Source: Thermohalobaculum sp050331395 (GTDB lineage Bacteria > Pseudomonadota > Alphaproteobacteria > Rhodobacterales > Rhodobacteraceae). From it: a stretch of 7,703 nt of DNA. The notes beneath the pieces are model-generated. The model searched no databases and was not told the origin of the DNA. It saw only the letters and a program-made list of their open reading frames with translations. The DNA lies in NCBI GenBank assembly GCA_050331395.1, contig JBHJGX010000064.1:1-7703 (forward strand), given 5' to 3'. The position numbers and the translations under genes are program-made. Below are positions 1-5,635 of the stretch, one piece after another. How positions within the stretch are numbered: position 1 is the first letter of the stretch; each line of letters begins with the position of its first letter.

Positions 1-118
1 GGGAGGGGATCAAGGCGGGGAGGGGGCGCGGCGGGGGCCGTCGCTATCCCGGGCGGCGACGGGGTCGCCCGGCATTCAGGGTTCGGAGGGAAAAAGGCGG
101 CTGGCGCGTGCCCGGCGC
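1..118. other. GC-rich flank with no recognisable gene
   Basis: No reading frame here has a recognisable protein family or a convincing start with a ribosome binding site. All forward frames are open for much of the stretch, which is expected at this GC content. Two overlapping short inverted repeats can be seen: CCGTCGC (38-44) with GCGACGG (56-62), and GGCGAC (55-60) with GTCGCC (64-69). They share bases, so only one could form at a time. Neither is followed by a T-run, so I do not call a terminator. The stretch could be the 3' flank of a gene lying to the left. Confidence 0.3.
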
Positions 119-196
119 TCAGACGAAGAGCGAGGCCATCAACATCCCGTAGACGGTCATCGCGACAGTCGGAGCGAGGTAGTAGATCAGGTCCAT
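119..196 (-). CDS. candidate 25-residue single-pass membrane protein
   Basis: This short minus-strand frame starts with ATG at 196-194 and ends with TGA at 121-119. The product begins MDLIYYLAPTVAMTVYG and continues as a hydrophobic stretch ending in Val, so nearly the whole chain could form one transmembrane helix. A purine-rich GGGAGAG lies at 209-203, six bases before the ATG, which is a good Shine-Dalgarno spacing. The frame stays open upstream to 325, but that extension (MPVWPLQRKDRAVGV...) is Arg-rich, resembles no known family, and is less well placed relative to a ribosome binding site. I do not recognise a family; it does not match CydX or KdpF as I remember them. It is transcribed away from yajC. 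A weak minus-strand promoter may lie at 373-345 (TTGTCA, 17 bases, TAGCCA). Chance occurrence remains possible for so short a frame. Confidence 0.5.
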   Translation of the reverse strand: MDLIYYLAPTVAMTVYGMLMASLFV

Positions 197-297
197 ATCG
201 GTCTCTCCCAGGAACCGGGGCGGATTGCCGCTCCGGCGCATTCTGCACGCGGCCCTTTCTATTCCGTGAGGGCTCTTGCGTACGCCGACAGCACGAT

Positions 298-312
298 CCT
301 TGCGTTGCAAGG
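298..312. repeat. perfect 6-bp inverted repeat, CCTTGC-GTT-GCAAGG
   Basis: The arms are 298-303 and 307-312 with a three-base spacer. The repeat lies about 100 bases upstream of the ATG of the 25-residue frame, on that gene's 5' side. It could be a small RNA hairpin in that gene's leader or a protein-binding dyad. No T-run follows it on either strand. Confidence 0.3.
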
Positions 313-403
313 GCCACACCGGCAAGCTTATGGCTCACGAAGATTGGCTAGCATGGAGTGTCGCACTTGACAATGCTCAAGAACGAACCAACGCGCAGTC
401 GGC

Positions 404-431
404 TTGCAACCCCGGCGGCACCCCGTATATA
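404..431 (+). promoter_or_regulatory. candidate sigma-70-type promoter for yajC-secDF
   Basis: TTGCAA at 404-409 and TATATA at 426-431 are separated by 16 bases, a reasonable match to a housekeeping promoter. Transcription would start near 438, giving a leader of about 75 bases before the yajC ATG. TATATA stands out as AT-rich within GC-rich sequence. The upstream TTGACA at 367-372 is a perfect -35 hexamer but has no good -10 at a 16-18-base distance. Confidence 0.45.
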
Positions 432-513
432 GCCCCCGAGCGCACCGGCCGCGCAGCATGGCGGGCACCCCTGCCGCGCCCGCGCCGTCGCCCCAGATGA
501 TCAGGAGGCCCCG

Positions 514-846
514 ATGTTCGTCACGCCCGCCCACGCTCAGACCGCCGGGGAGGCCGGCGCGATGAGCGGCCTCGCGGGGATCATCCCCTTTATCCTGATG
601 TTCGTGATCTTTTACTTTCTGCTGATACGGCCCCAGCAAAAGCGGATGAAAGAGCACAAGCAGATGGTGGAGAACCTCCGCCGGGGCGACCAGGTGGTGA
701 CGGCGGGCGGCATGATGGCCAAGGTGACCAAAGTGCTCGACGATGACGAGGTCGAATTGCAGATCGCAGAAGGCGTCAAGGTGCGCGTGGTGCGCTCGAC
801 GATCTCGGCGGTCGTCTCGAAAACCGAGCCCGCTACCGAAAGCTGA
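514..846 (+). CDS. yajC: YajC, SecDF-associated preprotein translocase subunit
   Basis: This 110-residue inner-membrane protein belongs to the YajC family, which associates with SecD and SecF and contacts the SecYEG translocon. One transmembrane helix spans about residues 19-37 and is followed directly by the family signature LLIRPQQKR (36-44) and a basic cytoplasmic stretch. The conserved GDQVVTAGG segment (58-66) and VRVVRSTISAVV (90-101) follow, then a short acidic/polar tail. Length is normal for the family. The N-terminus MFVTPAHAQ looks like the end of a signal peptide, but I recall it as usual in alphaproteobacterial YajC. The ATG has AGGAGG five bases upstream (503-508), which favours it over the internal Met17. 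The stop is 35 bases before secDF, so the two genes are almost certainly co-transcribed. The precise biochemical role of YajC is not well defined. Confidence 0.95.
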   Translation: MFVTPAHAQTAGEAGAMSGLAGIIPFILMFVIFYFLLIRPQQKRMKEHKQMVENLRRGDQVVTAGGMMAKVTKVLDDDEVELQIAEGVKVRVVRSTISAVVSKTEPATES

Positions 847-881
847 GGCCATAACCGCCGCAACTTTGGAAGAACTGCGCG

Positions 882-3551
882 ATGCTCGAATTCCCGCTCT
901 GGAAGAAACTTGTCACCGTCGCGGTCTGTCTGGCGGCGGTTCTCTTTGCCGCCCCAAATCTGTTCTATGAACGTGCCGACGAGGCAGGCCTGGCCGCAGC
1001 GGAGATCGAGCGGCTCGAGGCCCGCGGCGGGGCGGTGCCGGCAACGCTTGCGGAGCAGGCGGGGGCCTGGCCCTCTTGGCTGCCGGGCGATGTGGTCAAT
1101 CTCGGTCTCGACCTGCGCGGCGGGGCGCATCTCCTGGTGGAGGTGCAGATCGCCGAGGTGATCTCGGATCGGATGCAGCAGCTGCGCACCCAGGCGCGCG
1201 AGGCGCTGCAAGAGGCGGGCGTGCGCCGGTTCGAACGGCTGACCGCCGCGCCGGACGCGGTCAGCGTCACGATCCGCCAGGGCGAGGACGCTGAGGCGGC
1301 CGAACGCGCGCTTCGCGGCCTGATCGAGCCCGTGGGCGGAGGATTTGCCGGCGGCTTCGGCATGGGCGGCGTCGCGGGCGGCAACAATTTCGAAATCGAG
1401 CGGACGGGGCGGGCTTTCACGCTCCGACCGAGCGGCGCGCTCATCGGCGAGATCACCGACCGCACCATGGCCCAGTCGCTCGAGATCATGCGACGGCGCA
1501 TCGACGAGGCGGGCACCCGGGAGCCGACGATCCAACGCCAGGGCGCAGACCGCATCCTCATTCAGGTGCCGGGCATCGGCTCGGCCGAGGAATTGCTTGA
1601 CCTAATCGGCCGGACCGCCAAGCTGACCTTCCACGACGTCGAGGGCTTTGGCGAGGCCAGCTACACGCCGGGCGTGGGGCAAATGGTGGTTCCGGATGCG
1701 GAGGGCGGGCCGCCCTATCTGGTCGACCGCACGCCGGAACTTTCGGGCGAGAACTTGGTCGATGCCTCCCTCGGCTTCCATCCCGACACGGGTCTGCCGG
1801 TCGTCAACTTCCGTTTCGACACCGCAGGCGCTGGGATCTTCGGGCGTTATACCGCGCAAAACGTGGGCGAGCTGTTTGCCATTGTGCTCGACGACGAGGC
1901 GATCTCGGCGCCGCGGATCCAGTCGCCGATCCTGGGCGGCTCCGGCTTCATCGAGGGGAGCTTTACCGTCGAGAGCGCGACAAACCTGGCGATCCTGTTG
2001 CGCTCGGGCGCGTTGCCGGCTTCGATCACTGTGCTCGAACAGCGGACGGTCGGCCCTGATCTCGGCGCCGATTCGGTTGCCGCCGGGACCGCGGCGACGC
2101 TCCTCGCCTTCGTCGCGGTGCTTGTCTTCATGGTCGTGGCCTATGGCCGGTTCGGGGCGTTCGCTGCGGTCGCGCTCGTCCTGAACGTGGCGATGCTTTT
2201 CGCGCTCCTGTCTGCAATCGGCGCCACGCTGACGCTGCCAGGGATCGCCGGGATCGTACTGACCATCGGCATGGCGGTCGACGCCAAAGTGCTGATCTTC
2301 GAGCGGATCCGCGAAGAGGTGCGTGCCTCGAAGGGGGCCGCGCGCGCCATCGACCGCGGGTATTCCCAAGCCTTCTCGGCGATTCTGGACGCCAACCTGA
2401 CCACGTTGATCGCGGCAGTGATCCTCTTCTCCATGGGCTCGGGTCCCGTGAAGGGCTTTGCGGTGACGCTCGGGCTCGGGATCCTGACCTCGGTCTTCAC
2501 GGCGATGATGGTCACCCGGTTCATGGTGGTCAGTTGGCTCGACTGGGCCCGGCCCAAGGCCTTGAAGGTCGCTCTCGTCAAGCTGGTGCGCGAAGAGACC
2601 CACGTGAATTTCATGGGCATCCGAAAGGGGCCGCTGATCGGCTCGGTCGCGGCGATGGTCGCGTCCGTCGCGCTCGTGATCCTTGTCGGCCTCAATTTCG
2701 GTATCGACTTCCGCGGCGGCACCATGCTGCTGGCCGAGACGCCGGAACGGGTGGAGATCTCGGACTATCGTGAGACGCTTCGCGACCTGGACATCGGCGA
2801 TGTGAGCGTCACCCGGATCTCCTCGACGACCGAAGATCTCGGCGGCGAGGCGCAGAACCAAGTGATGATCCGCCTGGAACAGCATGCCGACGATCCGGAT
2901 GTGCAACTCGCGGTGATCGACGCGGCCAAGTCTGCGCTCGAGACGGACTTACCCGGGGTATCGTTTTTGGCGACCGAGAGCGTCGGCGCCAAGGTCTCGG
3001 CGGAACTTCTCCAGGCGGGGGCGCTTGCGATCTTGCTCGCTGTGATGGCGGTGCTTGTCTATATTTGGCTGCGCTTCGAATGGCAATTCGGGTTTGGCGC
3101 GGTTGCGGCGCTTGTCCATGACGTGGTGCTGACCATTGGGATCTTCGCGCTCATGGGGATCGAGTTCAACTTGGCAATTATCGCTGCGATCCTGACGATC
3201 ATCGGCTATTCGCTCAACGACACAGTGGTGGTGTTCGACCGGGTGCGCGAGAATCTGCGCAAATATAAGCAGATGGAGTTGGCGGACCTGCTCAACCTCT
3301 CGATCAACGAGACGCTGGCGCGGACCTTGATGACGTCGGTCACGACGCTGATCGCGCTCGGGGCGATGTTCCTGCTCGGGCCGGCGGTGATCCAGGGCTT
3401 CACCTTTGCGATGATCTGGGGGGTGGTGATCGGGACGTATTCGTCTGTCTTTGTGGCGGCGGCAACGCTTCTATGGCTCGGGGTGCGGCGCGATTGGAAC
3501 ACCGAGGAAGAGGCGAAGGCGGGGATCCGGCTCGACGGGGCTCAAGTCTAG
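882..3551 (+). CDS. secDF: SecDF, fused protein-export membrane protein
   Basis: A single 889-residue frame carries SecD followed by SecF. The complex uses proton flow to help complete export of proteins through SecYEG. The SecD half has TM1 (about 11-29), a large periplasmic P1 region (about 30-395) with LGLDLRGG at 74-81, then five helices (about 400-550). The SecF half starts near 560: TM7 (584-603), NFGIDFRGGT (605-614), a periplasmic P4 region, then five helices (about 711-868). The proton-path residues known from Thermus SecDF appear to be conserved: Asp467 (TM4), Asp780 in GYSLNDTVVVFDR and Arg814 in NETLARTLMTS. The Asp780-Arg814 spacing equals that of D637-R671. The start is supported by GGAAGA (868-873), eight bases before the ATG. 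Two oddities: SecD and SecF are joined without a stop, and residue 469 is Lys where AVDAN normally has Asn. A Gly-rich loop occupies 151-167 in P1. Confidence 0.95.
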   Translation: MLEFPLWKKLVTVAVCLAAVLFAAPNLFYERADEAGLAAAEIERLEARGGAVPATLAEQAGAWPSWLPGDVVNLGLDLRGGAHLLVEVQIAEVISDRMQQLRTQAREALQEAGVRRFERLTAAPDAVSVTIRQGEDAEAAERALRGLIEPVGGGFAGGFGMGGVAGGNNFEIERTGRAFTLRPSGALIGEITDRTMAQSLEIMRRRIDEAGTREPTIQRQGADRILIQVPGIGSAEELLDLIGRTAKLTFHDVEGFGEASYTPGVGQMVVPDAEGGPPYLVDRTPELSGENLVDASLGFHPDTGLPVVNFRFDTAGAGIFGRYTAQNVGELFAIVLDDEAISAPRIQSPILGGSGFIEGSFTVESATNLAILLRSGALPASITVLEQRTVGPDLGADSVAAGTAATLLAFVAVLVFMVVAYGRFGAFAAVALVLNVAMLFALLSAIGATLTLPGIAGIVLTIGMAVDAKVLIFERIREEVRASKGAARAIDRGYSQAFSAILDANLTTLIAAVILFSMGSGPVKGFAVTLGLGILTSVFTAMMVTRFMVVSWLDWARPKALKVALVKLVREETHVNFMGIRKGPLIGSVAAMVASVALVILVGLNFGIDFRGGTMLLAETPERVEISDYRETLRDLDIGDVSVTRISSTTEDLGGEAQNQVMIRLEQHADDPDVQLAVIDAAKSALETDLPGVSFLATESVGAKVSAELLQAGALAILLAVMAVLVYIWLRFEWQFGFGAVAALVHDVVLTIGIFALMGIEFNLAIIAAILTIIGYSLNDTVVVFDRVRENLRKYKQMELADLLNLSINETLARTLMTSVTTLIALGAMFLLGPAVIQGFTFAMIWGVVIGTYSSVFVAAATLLWLGVRRDWNTEEEAKAGIRLDGAQV

Positions 3552-3605
3552 CGCGGGCCGGGGGATCGGCGCGGCGGTGGCGGCCGGGTGCCAGCGGCGG
3601 CCATC

Positions 3606-3664
3606 TGCGTTCGGCGCGAACGCAAGCGCCGGGCAGCGCCCGTCGCGCCCGGGGTTCCCCGGGC
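3606..3664 (+). terminator. two perfect hairpins after secDF, possible attenuator/terminator
   Basis: The first hairpin is TGCGTTC (3606-3612), a five-base loop, then GAACGCA (3618-3624). The second is GCCCGGGG-TT-CCCCGGGC (3647-3664), realistically seven pairs with a four-base loop. Both lie in the 221-base spacer between the secDF stop and the Mth938-like start. Neither has a downstream T-run, so intrinsic termination is uncertain. They could instead stabilise the secDF mRNA 3' end or reduce read-through. Confidence 0.35.
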
Positions 3665-3772
3665 ATGGCCGCCGTACGCCCAACGCCCGAAATCCCGCTT
3701 GGTTGCCGCCACCGCAGACGGGCGCCCTTTCTGGCCTCACGCCACCCGCCCCATGACTCAGGAGCGATGTGC

Positions 3773-4135
3773 ATGAAAATGAGAGAAATCGCCTATCCCG
3801 GGCAGCCGCCCATCGACAGCTATGCTGCGGGCGGGTTTCGGATCGGCGGCACGGCCGTGCTCGGTGACGTGCTCGTCGGGCCCAACGGGGTCACCACCGT
3901 GGGCGCGGCCCTCGATGCGGCCGCCATCACGGCCGTCCTCGAGATCGCGGGCACGGTCGACGTGGTGCTCGTCGGGCTCGGCGCCGAGATTGCCGCGCTG
4001 CCCGGCGATCTCCGCAGCCGGCTCGAAGCCGCGGGCCTCGGCGTGGAGGCCATGGCGACCCCCGCCGCCTGCCGCACCTACAACGTCATGCTGGCCGAAG
4101 AGCGCCGGGTCGCGGCGCTTCTCGTCGCGCTCTAG
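3773..4135 (+). CDS. Mth938-like domain protein (DUF498 / NDUFAF3 family)
   Basis: This 120-residue protein matches the Mth938-like fold family (Pfam DUF498), which includes the mitochondrial complex I assembly factor NDUFAF3. The bacterial members' biochemical function is not established. Visible family features are the N-terminal PPIDSYAAGGFRIGG (12-26), a central VDVVLVGLGAEIAALP (62-77), and the C-terminal ATPAACRTYNVMLAEERRVA (95-114) with Cys100, Arg101 and Asn104. No signal peptide or membrane segment is seen. Three ATGs lie close together (3767, 3773, 3779). The ribosome binding site AGGAG at 3760-3764 is only two bases from the first, eight from the second and fourteen from the third, so I chose 3773. 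The frame stays open far upstream into the spacer, but that part is low-complexity and Arg-rich. Its place downstream of secF is, as I recall, usual in Rhodobacterales. Confidence 0.9.
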   Translation: MKMREIAYPGQPPIDSYAAGGFRIGGTAVLGDVLVGPNGVTTVGAALDAAAITAVLEIAGTVDVVLVGLGAEIAALPGDLRSRLEAAGLGVEAMATPAACRTYNVMLAEERRVAALLVAL

Positions 4136-4204
4136 CGCCCGGTCCCAAGGCCACGGGCCCCGCAGCGGAACCTGGCCCTTCGCCGCGACGTTTCCCTTTC
4201 GCCC

Positions 4205-4246
4205 GAGCGCGGTCCCCATATATCACCCGCGAGAGAGCGCGGGTCC
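4205..4246 (+). promoter_or_regulatory. candidate sodB promoter with direct repeat and dyad
   Basis: An AT-rich TATATC at 4219-4224 is the best -10 element before sodB. The -35 match (TTTCGC at 4197-4202, 16 bases away) is weak, which suggests activator dependence or another sigma factor. A near-exact direct repeat flanks the -10: GAGCGCGGTCC (4205-4215) and GAGCGCGGGTCC (4235-4246), with starts 30 bases apart. Just downstream of the -10 is a perfect dyad ACCCGCG-N6-CGCGGGT (4225-4244). That dyad could be an operator or a hairpin at the very start of the sodB transcript. The regulator cannot be named from sequence. Confidence 0.4.
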
Positions 4247-4290
4247 GCCGCGCCTCAGCAGCCCCAGACAGCCCGAAGACGGAGGGATCC

Positions 4291-4896
4291 ATGGCTTTCG
4301 AACTTCCCGACCTGCCTTACGCCCACGATGCGCTGGCCGCGAGCGGCATGTCGCGCGAGACGCTCGAGTACCACCACGACATCCACCACAAGGCCTATGT
4401 GGACAACGGCAACAAGCTGATCGACGGCACCGACTGGGCCGGCAAGTCCGTCGAGGACATCGTCACGGGCACCTACCAGGCGGGCGCCGTCGCCCAGTCG
4501 GGGATCTTCAACAACGCCTCCCAGCACTGGAACCATATGCAGTTCTGGGAAATGATGGCGCCCGGCGGGACCAAGATGCCGCCGGAACTGGAGACCCGGA
4601 TCACCGACGCCTTCGGATCGGTCGACGAATTCAAGAAATCGTTCGCCGCCGCCGGCGCTGGTCAGTTCGGCTCCGGTTGGGCGTGGCTTGTGGTCGAGGG
4701 CGGCGCACTCAAGATCACCAAGACCGAGAACGGGGTGAACCCGCTTTGCTTCGGGCAGACGGCGCTTCTCGGCTGTGATGTCTGGGAACACAGTTATTAT
4801 ATCGATTTCCGGAACAAGCGGCCTGCCTATCTCGAGAACTTTCTCAACAATCTCGTGAATTGGGAAAACGTGGCCGAGCGTCTGTCCAAGGCGTGA
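4291..4896 (+). CDS. sodB: Fe-type superoxide dismutase
   Basis: This 201-residue enzyme of the Fe/Mn superoxide dismutase family converts superoxide to oxygen and hydrogen peroxide, and is probably cytoplasmic because no signal peptide is seen. The four metal ligands are His28 (in YHHDIHH), His82 (in WNH), Asp163 and His167 (in DVWEH). Tyr36 sits at the gateway tyrosine position. Gln78, four residues before His82 in NNASQHWNH, matches the active-site Gln of Fe-SOD, while the second half lacks the Gln of Mn-SOD (AxQDSP). This favours iron, although some family members accept either metal. Length is normal. GGAGG at 4281-4285 lies five bases before the ATG. The 155-base gap from the preceding gene, with its own promoter candidate, suggests a separate transcription unit. 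Cys153 and Cys162 near the ligands are, to my memory, common in relatives. Confidence 0.95.
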   Translation: MAFELPDLPYAHDALAASGMSRETLEYHHDIHHKAYVDNGNKLIDGTDWAGKSVEDIVTGTYQAGAVAQSGIFNNASQHWNHMQFWEMMAPGGTKMPPELETRITDAFGSVDEFKKSFAAAGAGQFGSGWAWLVVEGGALKITKTENGVNPLCFGQTALLGCDVWEHSYYIDFRNKRPAYLENFLNNLVNWENVAERLSKA

Positions 4897-4902
4897 TCCG
4901 GC

Positions 4903-4937
4903 CGGGCGCCGTCGGGGGAGACCTTGCACGGCGCCCG
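4903..4937. terminator. hairpin between convergent sodB and LOG genes
   Basis: A perfect ten-base-pair stem is formed by CGGGCGCCGT (4903-4912) and ACGGCGCCCG (4928-4937), with a 15-base loop. It starts six bases after the sodB stop and lies between two genes that end toward each other, the usual place for a shared bidirectional terminator. On the plus strand it is followed by TTCGGTCTGT, only mildly T-rich, so termination efficiency is uncertain. Confidence 0.55.
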
Positions 4938-4990
4938 TTCGGTCTGTGCCGTCGCCAAGGGGAAACGCTGCATGCGCCGGCGTCCGGCGG

Positions 4991-5536
4991 TCAGCCGATC
5001 CGGTCGCAGAGGCGGTTGATCGCAGTCTCCGGGTCGGGCACCACCATCAGACGGGCAACCGTGGCGTGCTCGGCGAACCCCTCCTCGACCATCCGGGCGA
5101 AGAGGCCAAGGAGCGGATCCCAATAGCCCTCGAGATTGACGAGGGCCATCGGCTTTTTGTGCAAGCCGAGGTGCGACCAAGTGAGCACCTCGATGAGTTC
5201 GTCCAGCGTCCCGAGCCCGCCCGGCAGCGCGACCACGGCGTCCGCATTGCCGAGCATCAGCGTCTTGCGCTCATGCATGGTCTCGGTAATCACCAGATGG
5301 TCGAGATCGCGCTTGCCGACTTCGAGGGCAAAGAGATGGCGCGGGATGAAGCCCGTCACCTTCCCGCCCTCGGCCATCGCCGCGCGCGCCGCGATGCCCA
5401 TGAGGCCGAGGTCGCCCGCACCGTAGACCATCCGGATGCCGGCCCGGGCGAGCCCTCGCCCGAGCGCGTCGGCTGCGGCCCTATGGGCGGGATTTCTACC
5501 CTCGCGCGAGCCGCAATAGACGCATATGCTCTTCAC
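4991..5536 (-). CDS. LOG family protein (cytokinin riboside 5'-monophosphate phosphoribohydrolase type)
   Basis: The 181-residue product belongs to the LOG (Lonely Guy, TIGR00730) family. Characterised members hydrolyse nucleoside 5'-monophosphates, including cytokinin ribotides, releasing the base and ribose 5-phosphate. The natural substrate in most bacteria is unknown. It has the Rossmann-like opening KSICVYCGS (2-10), a phosphate-binding YGAGDLGLMG (38-47), the catalytic-region HERKTLM with Arg90 and Lys91, and the signature PGGLGTLDE (105-113) with Glu113. Length is normal. The start codon is GTG (5536-5534): no ATG, GTG or TTG lies just upstream in frame, and KSICVYCGS is the usual N-terminus. 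The nearest strong ribosome-binding sequence, GGAGGA (5568-5563), is 26 bases away, so initiation may be weak or use a short leader. It is divergent from the gene at 5636 (99-base gap) and convergent with sodB. Confidence 0.92.
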   Translation of the reverse strand: MKSICVYCGSREGRNPAHRAAADALGRGLARAGIRMVYGAGDLGLMGIAARAAMAEGGKVTGFIPRHLFALEVGKRDLDHLVITETMHERKTLMLGNADAVVALPGGLGTLDELIEVLTWSHLGLHKKPMALVNLEGYWDPLLGLFARMVEEGFAEHATVARLMVVPDPETAINRLCDRIG

Positions 5537-5635
5537 GAGCGACCGCGCCGGATCGGACCCGGTCCTCCGAGGGGGATCGAAACGGGTTCCGGCGCGCCGT
5601 CTGGGGCGCGGCCGGGCGAGGAGCTTCGGGATCGG

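Larger units (their letters stand above)
197..513. other. divergent intergenic region upstream of yajC
   Basis: These roughly 317 bases separate the minus-strand small gene from yajC. Part of the stretch (about 250-420) looks less GC-rich than its surroundings, as expected of promoter DNA. Contents I can point to are a perfect inverted repeat CCTTGC-GTT-GCAAGG (298-312); the divergent hexamers TTGACA (367-372, plus) and TTGTCA (373-368, minus), which almost coincide; a five-base inverted repeat CTTGA/TCAAG (366-370, 377-381); and the better promoter candidate at 404-431. I found no tRNA, and no short plus-strand gene with a credible ribosome binding site. Confidence 0.45.

Noticed and set aside
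366..381. Inverted repeat CTTGA/TCAAG
   Set aside because: Five-base arms are common by chance, and the repeat merely overlaps the TTGACA hexamer. There is not enough to call an operator.
276..500. 74-codon plus-strand frame just before yajC
   Set aside because: It begins with TTG, has no suitable ribosome binding site at that start or at the internal ATG (330), and ends in Arg/Pro-rich low complexity across the yajC promoter region.
612..1535. 307-codon minus-strand open frame across yajC and secDF
   Set aside because: It lies wholly antisense to well-identified yajC and secDF sequence and encodes an Arg/His-rich product with no domain. This is a GC-rich shadow frame.
1602..2906. 434-codon minus-strand open frame inside secDF
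   Set aside because: It is antisense to conserved SecD/SecF helices. The product is full of Asp/His/Arg, typical of the complement of a hydrophobic coding sequence.
3473..3772. 100-residue N-terminal extension of the Mth938-like protein, starting inside secDF
   Set aside because: The extension overlaps the secDF 3' end, is low-complexity and Arg-rich, and the family's conserved sequence begins just after ATG 3773, which has a well-spaced AGGAG.
4747..4776. Two cysteines (Cys153, Cys162) near the sodB metal site as a possible redox switch
   Set aside because: As I recall, the same PLCFGQTALLGCDVWEH pattern is usual in Rhodobacteraceae SODs, so it is not unusual for this lineage.
5396..5425. 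Ala instead of Gly in the LOG phosphate-binding motif (YGAGDLGLMG)
   Set aside because: To my knowledge this variant is common in Rhodobacterales LOG proteins, and the catalytic Arg and the PGGLGTLDE motif are intact.
5555..5565. Palindrome GGACC-C-GGTCC in the LOG/Ig-like divergent region
   Set aside because: Arms of only five GC-rich bases are expected often in this sequence, and no promoter element is clearly linked to it.
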